The notes under the pieces were generated by a model. That model was not told the DNA's origin and did not search any database. It saw nothing but the letters and a program-made list of their open reading frames with translations. From DATHBD01 sp035296325 (lineage in GTDB: Bacteria; Actinomycetota; Actinomycetes; Mycobacteriales; Micromonosporaceae), in the NCBI GenBank assembly GCA_035296325.1, contig DATHBD010000039.1:1-39051 (forward strand): 39,051 nt of DNA, read 5' to 3'. Position 1 is the first letter of the stretch. Each line of letters starts with the position of its first letter. The position numbers and the translations under genes are program-made. Shown in pieces: positions 14,981 through 23,222 of the stretch.

Positions 14981-15607
14981 TCAGTCGAAGCTCGGATCGA
15001 CGTCGCGGGTGCGCTTGAGTTCGTAGAAGCCGGGCGTCCCGGCAACGAGCAGCGTGCCGTCCCAGAGCCGGCCGGCCGCCTCGCCCTTCGGCGCCGGGGT
15101 CATCACCGGACCGAAGAACGCGATCTGGCGGCCATCCGGACCGGGTACGTGGATCACCGGCGTGCCGACGTCCAGGCCGACCGGCTTCATGCCCTTGTCG
15201 TGGCTCTCCCGCACCGCGGCGTCGTACTTCGTCGAGTCGGCGGCGTCGGCGAGTCCGGCCGGCAGCCCGGCCTCGGCCAACGCCGCGAGGTACAGCTCTC
15301 GGCCCAGTTCCTGCTGCTCATGGTGGATGCGGGTGCCCAGCGCGGTGTACAGGTGGCGGAGCACCTCGGTGCCGTGCTGCTGCTCGGCCGCGATCGCGAT
15401 GCGTACCGGGCCCCACCCGGCGATCAGACCGGCCCGGTACCGCTCCGGAACGTCATCGCGACCCTCGTTGAGCACTGAGAGGCTCATCACGTGGAACCGG
15501 ACATCCACCGGTCGGACGCGCTCCACCTCCAGCAGCCACCGGGACGTCAACCATGCCCAGGGGCACCGGGGATCGAACCACATGTCCGCGGTCACACGCT
15601 CACTCAC
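14981..15607 (-). CDS. DsbA-family oxidoreductase, Rv2466c (mycothiol-dependent) type, 208 aa
   Basis: The thioredoxin-fold protein with helical insertion closely follows the mycobacterial Rv2466c pattern: MWFDPRCPWAWLTSRWLLEV at the N-terminus, FHVMSLSVLNEGRDD, WGPVRIAIAAEQ, VGTPVIHV and a terminal FYELKRTRDVDPSFD. That family uses mycothiol for reduction of disulfides or nitro compounds. The active site reads CPWA, so only the first cysteine is present and a monothiol mechanism is implied. The start is GTG 15607 with GGAG 5 nt before it. It is divergent from pepN. Confidence 0.9.
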   Translation of the reverse strand: MSERVTADMWFDPRCPWAWLTSRWLLEVERVRPVDVRFHVMSLSVLNEGRDDVPERYRAGLIAGWGPVRIAIAAEQQHGTEVLRHLYTALGTRIHHEQQELGRELYLAALAEAGLPAGLADAADSTKYDAAVRESHDKGMKPVGLDVGTPVIHVPGPDGRQIAFFGPVMTPAPKGEAAGRLWDGTLLVAGTPGFYELKRTRDVDPSFD

Positions 15608-15753
15608 GACTGCTCCTACGATTGGGGACGGCACCAACAGATCCTCGTGTCATATCACGCACGCCGACATGGAAAACTCGACAGGCGCCGTCGACGCCGA
15701 CGGCAGCCGGGCAGCGGTCACCGCTCGCCCCAACCCTGCGGATGGAGTAACCG

Positions 15754-18321
15754 GTGGCTGGAGTTCGCAATCTGCGTCAGGTTGAGGCGGTCGAGCGCGC
15801 GCGCCTGCTGGACGTGGCGGCGTACGACATCAGTCTCGACCTGACCGACGGCGCCGGGCATGCCGGGGAGCGCACGTTCCGGTCGGTGACCGAGGTGCGG
15901 TTCACGTGTCGGGAGCCCGGTGCCACCACGTTCATCGAGATCGCCGCCGACGCGCTGCGCTCCGCGACCCTCAACGGCCGGCCGGTGGACACGTCGGGCT
16001 GGTCTACCGAGGTCGGCCTCCCGTTGTCGGGGCTCGCCGCGGAGAACGTGCTCGTGGTGGACGCCGACTGCCTGTACTCCTCCACCGGCCAGGGCCTGCA
16101 CCGCAGCGTGGACCCGGTGGACAAGGAGATCTACCTCTACAGCCAGTTCGAAACGGCCGACGCGCAGCGCGTCTTCGCGTGCTTCGACCAGCCGGACCTC
16201 AAGGCGGAGTTCACCTTCCACGTCACGGTGCCGGCACACTGGCGCGTGATCTCCAACATGCCGGTGGAGCGTGAGGAGGGCGCCGGTTCCGGCGGCGGGG
16301 AAGGCCGCACCGTCCACTTCGCCCGCGCGCCCAGGATGAGCACGTACGTCACGGCGGTCTGCGCCGGGCCGTACCACGAGGTGCGCGACGCCCACGACGG
16401 CATCGAGTTGGGCGTGTTCTGCCGCCAGTCGATGAAGCAGTACCTCGACGCGGACGACATCCTGCTGATCACCAAGCAGGGCTTCGACTTCTTCCACCGC
16501 GAGTTCGACGTCCGCTACCCGCTGCCCAAGTACGACCAGGTGTACAGCCCGGAGTTCAACGCGGGCGCGATGGAGAACTTCGGCTGCGTGGTGCACGCCG
16601 AGCAGCACTACATCTGGCGTTCGCCGGTGACCGACTTCGAGCGGGAGCAGCGCGCCAACACGATCCTGCACGAGATGGCGCACATGTGGTTCGGCGACCT
16701 GGTCACCATGCGCTGGTGGGACGACCTCTGGCTGAACGAGTCGTTCGCCGAGTGGGCCAGCCACTGGTGCAACACGAATGCGACCCGGTTCACCAACGCG
16801 TGGACCACCTTCCTCGCGCTGCGCAAGTCCTGGGGGTACCGCCAGGACCAGCTCTCCAGCACCCACCCGGTGTACTGCGAGATGCCCGACGTCGCGGCCG
16901 TCGAGGTCAACTTCGACGGCATCACGTACGCCAAGGGCGCCAGCGTGGTCAAGCAGCTCGTCGCCTACGTCGGGATCGACGCGTTCCGGACCGGCCTGCG
17001 CGCCTACTTCCGCGCGCACGCCTGGGGCAACGCCACGTTCGACGACCTGTTGAGCGCGTTGGAGGTGGCCTCCGGCCGGGAACTGCGCAAGTTCGCCGCG
17101 CAGTGGCTGGAGACGGCACAGGTCAACACGCTGCGCCCGGAGCTGGAGATTGCGGCGGACGGCACATACTCCTCGCTGGCCGTACTCCAGGAGGCGCCGC
17201 CGCAGCACCCCACGCTGCGCACCCACCGCATCGACATCGGACTGTACGACCTGGACGGCGAGCGGCTGGTCCGGCGCGACCTGATCTCCGTCACGGTGGA
17301 CGGCGAGCGGACCGAGATCGCCGAACTGGTCGGTGTGCCGGCCGCCGACGTGCTGCTCCTCAACGACGAGGACCTGACCTACGCCAAGCTCCGCCTCGAC
17401 GAGCGGTCGATGGTGACGGTCCGCGACCACATCACCGGGCTCGACAACTCGCTGGCCCGCGCGCTGACCTGGGCTGCGGCCTGGGACATGCTCCGCGACG
17501 CCGAGCTGGCCGCGCGGGACTACGTCCGGCTGGTGGTCCGCGGCCTACCAGCCGAGCAGGACATCAACCTGATCACCGGCACGCTCCGCCAGGCGCAGTC
17601 CGCGCTGGTGTTCTACGCCGACCCGCAGTGGGCACCCACAGGTTGGCGGGAGCTGGCCGACACCGCGGCCCACGTGCTCGGCGAGGCGGAGCCGGGCAGC
17701 GGCCGGCAGCTGGCGTGGGCCCGCGCGTACGTCGCGTCCGGGCGGGACGCGGCGACGCTGAGCCGGCTCGACGGCTGGCTGCAGGGCATCGACGTGCCGG
17801 CCGGGCTGACCATCCAGGCCGACCTGCGCTGGGGGATCCTGCACGCACTCGTCGCCGGCGGGGTGGCCGGCCCCGACCGGATCGAGGCGGAGCTCGACCG
17901 GGACCGTACGGCCAGCGGTGAACGCCAGGCCGCGGTTGCCCGTGCTCTCGTGCCGACCGCCGAGGCCAAAGCTGAGACCTGGCGACGGCTGGTCTCCGAC
18001 CACCACCTGCCCAACTGGCTGCAGCGTGCGCTCCTGCAGGGGTTCCAGCACCCGGCCCAGACTTCGCTCACCGCCCCGTACCTGCCCGAGTACTTCGCCG
18101 CCGTCGGGGACGTGTGGGCCAGTCGGGACAGCGAGCCGGCGCAGGAGTTCGTCGAGATGGCGTACCCGACGTATCAGGTGAGCCAGGAGACCGTGGACCG
18201 CACCGACGCGTGGCTGGCCGACGAAGGTCAGCCCGGCCCGCTGCGGCGCCTTCTCGCCGAGGGGCGGGACGGCGTGCTGCGCGCGCTCCGGGCGCGTGCG
18301 AAGGATGCCGCTGCGGGGTGA
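15754..18321 (+). CDS. pepN: Aminopeptidase N (M1 family), 855 aa
   Basis: This zinc metalloaminopeptidase removes N-terminal residues from peptides in the cytoplasm. The substrate-binding motif GAMENFG is at about 271-277, the zinc motif HEMAH at 306-310 and the third zinc ligand in NESFAEW (Glu329). An ERAP1-like C-terminal domain follows. The start is GTG 15754 (MAGVRNLRQVEAVERARLL), and the length is normal for actinobacterial PepN. No signal peptide. It may finish the breakdown of peptides released by proteases such as ClpP. Confidence 0.97.
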   Translation: MAGVRNLRQVEAVERARLLDVAAYDISLDLTDGAGHAGERTFRSVTEVRFTCREPGATTFIEIAADALRSATLNGRPVDTSGWSTEVGLPLSGLAAENVLVVDADCLYSSTGQGLHRSVDPVDKEIYLYSQFETADAQRVFACFDQPDLKAEFTFHVTVPAHWRVISNMPVEREEGAGSGGGEGRTVHFARAPRMSTYVTAVCAGPYHEVRDAHDGIELGVFCRQSMKQYLDADDILLITKQGFDFFHREFDVRYPLPKYDQVYSPEFNAGAMENFGCVVHAEQHYIWRSPVTDFEREQRANTILHEMAHMWFGDLVTMRWWDDLWLNESFAEWASHWCNTNATRFTNAWTTFLALRKSWGYRQDQLSSTHPVYCEMPDVAAVEVNFDGITYAKGASVVKQLVAYVGIDAFRTGLRAYFRAHAWGNATFDDLLSALEVASGRELRKFAAQWLETAQVNTLRPELEIAADGTYSSLAVLQEAPPQHPTLRTHRIDIGLYDLDGERLVRRDLISVTVDGERTEIAELVGVPAADVLLLNDEDLTYAKLRLDERSMVTVRDHITGLDNSLARALTWAAAWDMLRDAELAARDYVRLVVRGLPAEQDINLITGTLRQAQSALVFYADPQWAPTGWRELADTAAHVLGEAEPGSGRQLAWARAYVASGRDAATLSRLDGWLQGIDVPAGLTIQADLRWGILHALVAGGVAGPDRIEAELDRDRTASGERQAAVARALVPTAEAKAETWRRLVSDHHLPNWLQRALLQGFQHPAQTSLTAPYLPEYFAAVGDVWASRDSEPAQEFVEMAYPTYQVSQETVDRTDAWLADEGQPGPLRRLLAEGRDGVLRALRARAKDAAAG

Positions 18322-18376
18322 GAGACCCGGCGCCGCCGCTGAAGCCCGCCGCTGCTGAAGCCCGCAGTGGCGGCGG

Positions 18377-18784
18377 TCAGGACCTGCCGGCGTGGTTTGC
18401 GAGCTGCGCCAGGCCGGCGACAATGCCTCCGGCGAGGTCACCGCCACCGAACGCCGCCGCCATGGACAGCGCTGCCAGCCGGCAGGCGCGATCCGGCAGC
18501 CGTTTGCGCGCCTCCCCGCCGGTCACGATCTCGAGCACCCGCTGGTTCGGCGAGATGGCGAGCAGGACCGTCCGGGACGGGTCCGCCAGCTGGCTGTGCA
18601 ACGTCTCCGCGGTCCTGCGGGCCGGATCGGCCAGCGGCCCGGTGTACACGCTGAAGACCAGGCCGGTTGAGGAGTCGGCCAGGCGGAGCGCCTCGTCCAG
18701 GCGGAGCAGCTGACGGGTGGTGAAAGGCCCGTCCAGCACATCCGTGTGCCCGGTCCCGGCGTCGGCGGATTCACCAGCGGTCAC
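18377..18784 (-). CDS. DUF5130 family (TPM-like) protein, 135 aa
   Basis: The sequence shows a TPM-like fold pattern: GPFTTRQLLRLDEALRLAD, GLVFSVYTGPL, then VLLAISPNQRVLEIVTGGEARKRL and a final Ala-rich helix. The last pattern (strand, turn with Asn-Gln, then E-I-V-T-G) is typical of the family. The start is GTG 18784 with GGAGG 6 nt upstream; this overlaps the CtaJ-like gene by 14 nt, so translation is probably coupled. Function not known. Confidence 0.82.
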   Translation of the reverse strand: MTAGESADAGTGHTDVLDGPFTTRQLLRLDEALRLADSSTGLVFSVYTGPLADPARRTAETLHSQLADPSRTVLLAISPNQRVLEIVTGGEARKRLPDRACRLAALSMAAAFGGGDLAGGIVAGLAQLANHAGRS

Positions 18785-19142
18785 TTGCGCCTCCGATCGC
18801 GTCGTGCTCGGCCGGGTCAGTTGCCGGCCAGTCACCGCCACCACCGGTGGCCGTCACCCCGGGCGCTGACTCCTTTCGGGGGGCGGCACCGGTCTCGGCC
18901 GTACCCTTCGGCAGGGCAATCCGGTTAGCTCCGGTAACAGCGTGCACCTGGTCCAGCGGTGCCCGCTCAGCATGCTGGCGCTCCGGGGCGGCGAGAAACC
19001 ACACCGGACTGAACTCGAAGGAGCGACCGGGACGGTAGCGGCGGGCGCGCCGACTTCCACCGGCGTACACAGCGCCGGTGATCACGCCGACGATCAACGC
19101 CGGTATGCCGACGAAGATCAGAGCCGTTTCGATGTTGTGCAA
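18771..19142 (-). CDS. CtaJ-like small membrane protein, 123 aa
   Basis: One N-terminal membrane helix (IETALIFVGIPALIVGVITGAVY) is followed by YRPGRSFEFSPVWFLAAPE, a long polar tail and the terminal GGASDRW. This layout matches actinobacterial proteins annotated as aa3-type cytochrome oxidase subunit CtaJ. The start is TTG 19142, inferred from the homologous N-terminus and the G-rich stretch about 8 nt upstream. No other oxidase gene is in the window, so the oxidase link comes only from the family name. The open frame beyond 19142 is antisense shadow. Confidence 0.68.
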   Translation of the reverse strand: MHNIETALIFVGIPALIVGVITGAVYAGGSRRARRYRPGRSFEFSPVWFLAAPERQHAERAPLDQVHAVTGANRIALPKGTAETGAAPRKESAPGVTATGGGGDWPATDPAEHDAIGGASDRW

Positions 19143-19233
19143 CCCAACGCCCCCAGGCTTCGCAGGGACTACAAGACCGCGTTCACCGTAGCGCTCCGGG
19201 GTAGCCCCGCGCAGCGCGGGGGTCGAGCCGAGG

Positions 19234-19761
19234 TCAGGCCGCCTCGGCGAAGTCCAGCCAGTCGGCCCAGCGCGGGTCGGGGGTCCGGTGGCCCAGCACG
19301 CGCCAGGCGGTGCCCTTGGGCACGACCGGAGCGGCAAGGAGACGCCAGCCGAGCTCGGCTGGCGTCTTGTCACCTTTGGAGTGGTTGCAGCGCGCGCAGG
19401 CCGCCACCACGTTGTCCCAGGCGTGCCCGCCTCCCCGGCTGCGCGGCAGCACGTGGTCGATGGTCTCCGCGGAACCCCGGCAGTACGCACACCGCCAGCC
19501 GTCCCGGGCGAAGATCGCCCGGCGGGAGAGCCCGATGTGGGCCCGGTACGGCACGCGGACGTAGCGGGTGAGCCGGACCACGCATGGCGTCGGCAACGAC
19601 TCGCGTGCGCTGTGCAGCACACCGTCACCGTCAGCGACGCAGACCGCCTTCGCGGAGAGCACGAGAATGGTGGCCCGTCTGATCGACACGACACACAGCG
19701 GCTCGTAGGTGGCGTTGAGCACCAACGCACCCGAGGCCTTCGTGGGTCGTATGTCAGGCAT
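19234..19761 (-). CDS. HNH endonuclease family protein, 175 aa
   Basis: The N-terminal part (LVLNATYEPLCVVSIRRATILVLSAKA) and the later RYVRVPYR are typical of the common actinobacterial HNH protein. The nuclease core reads RDGWRCAYC, IDHVLPRSRGG, then WDNVVAACARCNHSKGDKTP. It has two CxxC pairs for structural zinc and the catalytic His in DH. The start is ATG 19761, preceded by GAGGACGGCG. It stands alone, not beside restriction or phage genes, so a housekeeping DNA-processing role is as likely as defence. A long perfect palindrome lies in its coding sequence. Confidence 0.9.
   Translation of the reverse strand: MPDIRPTKASGALVLNATYEPLCVVSIRRATILVLSAKAVCVADGDGVLHSARESLPTPCVVRLTRYVRVPYRAHIGLSRRAIFARDGWRCAYCRGSAETIDHVLPRSRGGGHAWDNVVAACARCNHSKGDKTPAELGWRLLAAPVVPKGTAWRVLGHRTPDPRWADWLDFAEAA
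19340..19367. repeat. Perfect 28-bp palindrome inside the HNH gene
   Basis: Each 14-nt half (AGACGCCAGCCGAG and its complement) meets at a central GAGCTC with no spacer. It lies over the codons for KTPAELGWRL near the end of the HNH motif. Confidence 0.9.
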
Positions 19762-20018
19762 CGCCGTCCTCCTCGCGCGAAACGCTCTCCCTCGACGGTT
19801 TCGATGGCCGGTGGCCACGTGGCCCGTGGGGCCAATCGTCCCCGATAGATCCTCCGATTGCACGTACTATTTGCCGCCGGTAGCCCGAGTTCCGCTACCG
19901 CCGCGGCACGCGCGCGTGCAGGTGCCCCATTGCGCCTGGTTGACGCCGCTCGGCCCCAGCCGAACGGCTTGCCGCGGACGACGAGTGGACGCGACGACGA
20001 CCCGGGGAGGGAACCGCC

Positions 20019-21095
20019 GTGAACGTACGACCGCCGCAGCAGCCGAGCCGGGCCCCCGACGGCACCGGCGCCGATGGCCCGACCTGCCCGGGCGGCAGCG
20101 AGCTGTGTGGCCTGGTCTACGACTGGACGAACGTGGCATGGATCGCGGAGAGCAGCTACTGGCTGGTCGTCAAACCGCTGCGCATCGTCCTCATCGTCGT
20201 GCTGGCGGTCATCGCCCGGTGGGCGATCAGCCGGGCCATCAACCGGCTCATCCGGCACACCACCGAGGGCGCCGGGCCCGGGCTGATGCGCCCCCTGCGG
20301 GAGCGCATGCCCAGCGGGCTCCGCGATGCCACCGTGGTCCCGTCCGAGCGGCGTCGGCAGCGGGCCGAGGCACTGGGCTCCGTCCTGAAGAGCATCACGT
20401 CGGCCGCGGTGTTCGGCGTGGCGATCATGCTCGTCCTGGCTGAACTCGGCGTGAACCTCGGCCCCATTCTGGCCAGCGCGGGCGTGGTGGGCCTGGCGAT
20501 CGGCTTCGGCGCGCAGAACCTGGTGAAGGACTTCCTGTCCGGGCTGTTCATGTTGCTGGAGGACCAGTACGGGGTGGGTGATGTGATCGATGTCGGTGAG
20601 GCCAGTGGGACGGTCGAGGCGGTCGGGCTCCGGATCACGACGTTGCGCGACGGTCAGGGTGTGCTGTGGTACATCCGCAACGGCGAGATCGCGCGGGTCG
20701 GCAACAAGAGCCAGGGATGGGCGCTGATCACCGTTGACGTGCCGGTCGGGTTCGTCGTGATCGACCGGGCGACCGAGGTGCTCCGGGCGGCGGCGGCCAC
20801 CCTCGCCGACGATCCGCAGTTCGCCGACGACTTCATCGAGGGACCCGAGGTGCAGGGGGTCGAGCAGATCACCGCCGACGGCGCCGTCCTGCGCACCACG
20901 GTGAAAACCGCCTCGGAAGCGCAGTGGCGGGTCGCCCGGGAGCTGCGCAACCGGCTCATCGACGCCTTGGACGACGCCGGCATCACCGCGGAGCTTTCGG
21001 CGAGCCGTCTCCTGGTACGCCAGTCGACCCAACCCGCCGCAGCGGCCGCCACCGACCCGGCGCAGCCGGGGAACGGCATGGGCGGCGCGACCTGA
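20019..21095 (+). CDS. MscS-family small-conductance mechanosensitive channel, 358 aa
   Basis: MscS channels open under membrane tension and release solutes on osmotic downshock. Three membrane segments are seen (about 45-68, 122-145, 150-172). The pore-lining helix and hallmark loop read GVVGLAIGFGAQNLVKDFLSGLFMLLEDQ, followed by the beta domain (GDVIDVGEASGTVEAVGLRITTLRD) and the C-terminal alpha/beta domain. The N-terminus has a short Pro-rich stretch with two Cys. The start is GTG 20019 with GGGAGGG upstream. A 257-bp gap separates it from the divergent HNH gene; a TACTAT at 19865 may be a -10 for it. Confidence 0.93.
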   Translation: MNVRPPQQPSRAPDGTGADGPTCPGGSELCGLVYDWTNVAWIAESSYWLVVKPLRIVLIVVLAVIARWAISRAINRLIRHTTEGAGPGLMRPLRERMPSGLRDATVVPSERRRQRAEALGSVLKSITSAAVFGVAIMLVLAELGVNLGPILASAGVVGLAIGFGAQNLVKDFLSGLFMLLEDQYGVGDVIDVGEASGTVEAVGLRITTLRDGQGVLWYIRNGEIARVGNKSQGWALITVDVPVGFVVIDRATEVLRAAAATLADDPQFADDFIEGPEVQGVEQITADGAVLRTTVKTASEAQWRVARELRNRLIDALDDAGITAELSASRLLVRQSTQPAAAAATDPAQPGNGMGGAT

Positions 21096-21297
21096 GAGTG
21101 ACGCACAACGCTTTGTCGGATTACTCCGAGGTAGCCCGGTAACCTCACGGCCAGGCCTCGCCAGCGACCGGTCAGTCGGATATCGTCCGATCGTCTAGCC
21201 AGGCGTGGGTCTTGCCACCGGGTCGTCCACCCCGGCACACGGCCCGCCCGCACTGCTCTCTCGCCGCCGCCGTTCTGACCGCTGGAGGGCCCGCCCG

Positions 21298-22725
21298 GTG
21301 TCCGAGCCCACAGCCACCGCGCACCGCCCTGCGACATTCCGCGACGTGCTGGCCAACCGTGAGTTCACGGCGGTTTTCCTGGCAAGCTCGCTCTCCTGGT
21401 TCGGCGACTACGCCGCCCGCGCCGCCATCACCGCCCTCGTCTACCAGCGCACCGGCTCGGTCGCCGCCTCGGCCGCCGCGTTCGCCATCAGTTACCTGCC
21501 CTGGTTGGGCATCGGCTCGCTGCTGGCCAGCCTCGCCGAGCGCCACTCGTACCGCCGCGTGATGATCCATTGCGATCTGCTGCGGATGGGGCTGATGGCC
21601 ACGATCGCCGTGGCCGAGTTGCCGATCTGGGGCATGATCACGTTGCTCTTCGCCACCTCCCTGCTCAACCCTCCGTTCGAGGCGGCGCGGTCGGCCCTGC
21701 AGGCGAGGCTGCTCGATGGCGACCGGTACGTGGTGGGCCTGGCGATGCAGAAGAGCGCCGCCCAGGGCGCCATCGTGCTGGGGTATGTCGCCGGCGCCGG
21801 CCTGGCCACCTTCGACGCACGCCTGGCGCTGCTGTTCAACGCGGCGACATTCGGCATCTCAGCGCTGCTGATCGCCGCCTTCGTCGCCGACCGGCCACCG
21901 GGCATAGCGGCGGATCAGCGCACCGGCCTGGTTCGGGAGACCGCCGCGGGTTTCGGCATGGTCTTCCGCACCCCGCTGCTGCGGGCCATCGCGATCCTGG
22001 TGTTCGCCGAAAGCTTCTTCACCATCGTGCCCGAGGGACTCGCCGCCGGCTGGGCTGCGACCCTTACCGAGTCCACCCCGGACCGGGGCCTCTACCAGGC
22101 CATCATCATGATCGCCGGGCCGGTCGGCTTCATCGCGGGCGGTCTCCTCATCAGTCGCCTGGTGGCGCCGGCAACCCGGATCCGGCTGATCCGGCCACTT
22201 GCCGTACTCGCACCGCTGGCGCTCGTGCCGGCGCTGCTCTCCCCCGGCATCTACGTGATCGCGGCGATGAATGCCCTGTGCGGCTTCGCCCTCGGCGGCT
22301 TGATGCCGGTCGCCAACGGGCTCTTCGTCAGGGCCGTGCCGGTGTCGTTCCGGGCCCGCGCGTTCGGGGTCGTCCAGAGTGGCGGGCAGATCGTGCAGGG
22401 CGCGGCCGTCCTGGGCGCCGGCGTGCTCGCCGACTGGATCGCGCTGCCGGTCGTCGCCGGCCTCTGGGCGGCCGTCGGCGTCCTCGCCCTGCTCGTGGTG
22501 ATCACCTGGTGGCCGGGTCCGGAGACTCTCGCCGACGCCATGGCCGCCGGATGGCCGGTCGGCGATCGGCGGGTCGGCGATCGGCGGCCCGGTCCGGTCC
22601 GGACCGCGGCGTTCCCCGTGCAGCCCGCGGTGCTGACGTCGGCTGATCTTGCGGCGACCCAGCCGCCCGAAGTGGACCACCCGAGCGCCGGCCGCGGCGG
22701 GCGCCCGCCGCACTCAGTACGATGA
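21298..22725 (+). CDS. MFS transporter, 475 aa
   Basis: The protein has about twelve hydrophobic helices in two halves. It starts with FRDVLANREFTAVFLASSLSWFGDYAARAAITALVYQRTGS, the pattern of the drug-exporter-like MFS_3 group. The A-type loop between helices 2 and 3 reads ASLAERHSYRRVMI. The C-terminal ~40 residues are a polar tail. The start is GTG 21298, with GGAGGG 9 nt before it; the frame open from 21205 lacks one. The cargo is unknown. The globin gene follows 4 nt after its stop but has its own -10. Confidence 0.88.
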   Translation: MSEPTATAHRPATFRDVLANREFTAVFLASSLSWFGDYAARAAITALVYQRTGSVAASAAAFAISYLPWLGIGSLLASLAERHSYRRVMIHCDLLRMGLMATIAVAELPIWGMITLLFATSLLNPPFEAARSALQARLLDGDRYVVGLAMQKSAAQGAIVLGYVAGAGLATFDARLALLFNAATFGISALLIAAFVADRPPGIAADQRTGLVRETAAGFGMVFRTPLLRAIAILVFAESFFTIVPEGLAAGWAATLTESTPDRGLYQAIIMIAGPVGFIAGGLLISRLVAPATRIRLIRPLAVLAPLALVPALLSPGIYVIAAMNALCGFALGGLMPVANGLFVRAVPVSFRARAFGVVQSGGQIVQGAAVLGAGVLADWIALPVVAGLWAAVGVLALLVVITWWPGPETLADAMAAGWPVGDRRVGDRRPGPVRTAAFPVQPAVLTSADLAATQPPEVDHPSAGRGGRPPHSVR

Positions 22726-22729
22726 AGCC

Positions 22730-23131
22730 GTGAGCACCCCCGCCGCGGCCCCGCCGTTCTTCGAGCTCATCGGTGGCGAGCCGGCCTTCCGCAAGCTCGT
22801 GGACGAGTTCTACGCCGGAGTGGCCCAGGATCCCCTGCTCCGCCCGCTCTATCCGGAGGCCGATCTGGGCCCCGCCGCGGACCGGCTGCGGCTGTTCCTG
22901 ATGCAGTACTGGGGTGGCCCGTCCACGTACTCCGAGCAACGGGGACACCCCCGACTACGGATGCGGCACGCGTCGTTCCGGGTGGGGCCGGCGGAGCGGG
23001 ACGCATGGCTGGCCCACATGCGGCAGGCGATGGAATCGCTCGGTCTCGATCCGGAGCCGGAGGCGACGCTCTGGGCATATCTGGAGCGCGCCGCGTACTT
23101 CATGGTGAACACCTTCGAAGATGGCGAATAG
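22730..23131 (+). CDS. glbO: Group II truncated hemoglobin (GlbO type), 133 aa
   Basis: This heme protein reacts with O2, NO or peroxide. Diagnostic residues are visible: Tyr B10 in VDEFYAGV, Tyr CD1 in LMQYWGGP, proximal His F8 in LRMRHASF and Trp G8 in ERDAWLAHM. The start is GTG 22730; TACGAT (22718-22723) lies 6 nt upstream, the leaderless pattern, and this box sits inside the end of the MFS gene. Length is normal. Confidence 0.94.
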   Translation: MSTPAAAPPFFELIGGEPAFRKLVDEFYAGVAQDPLLRPLYPEADLGPAADRLRLFLMQYWGGPSTYSEQRGHPRLRMRHASFRVGPAERDAWLAHMRQAMESLGLDPEPEATLWAYLERAAYFMVNTFEDGE

Positions 23132-23222
23132 CGACAAATACCACGCCTTACCCCCTCGGTGACTCGTTGAAGCAGGGTGTGCGCCCGTAGGAGGCGCGAA
23201 CCGCCACGAGGAGCCCAACCAC

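Noticed and set aside
15718..17430. 570-codon minus-strand frame opposite pepN
   Set aside because: Val/Arg/His-rich antisense of a clear M1 aminopeptidase; no domain is recognisable.
19234..19761. HNH protein as part of a restriction or phage-defence system
   Set aside because: No methylase, helicase or phage gene lies near it and it resembles the common stand-alone actinobacterial HNH family.
18771..21032. Continuous minus-strand frame of 753 codons across the CtaJ-like, HNH and MscS genes
   Set aside because: Only the last 123 codons are a real gene (CtaJ-like). The rest is antisense or out-of-frame to clear HNH and MscS genes and is Arg/Pro/Ser-rich shadow sequence typical of GC-rich DNA.
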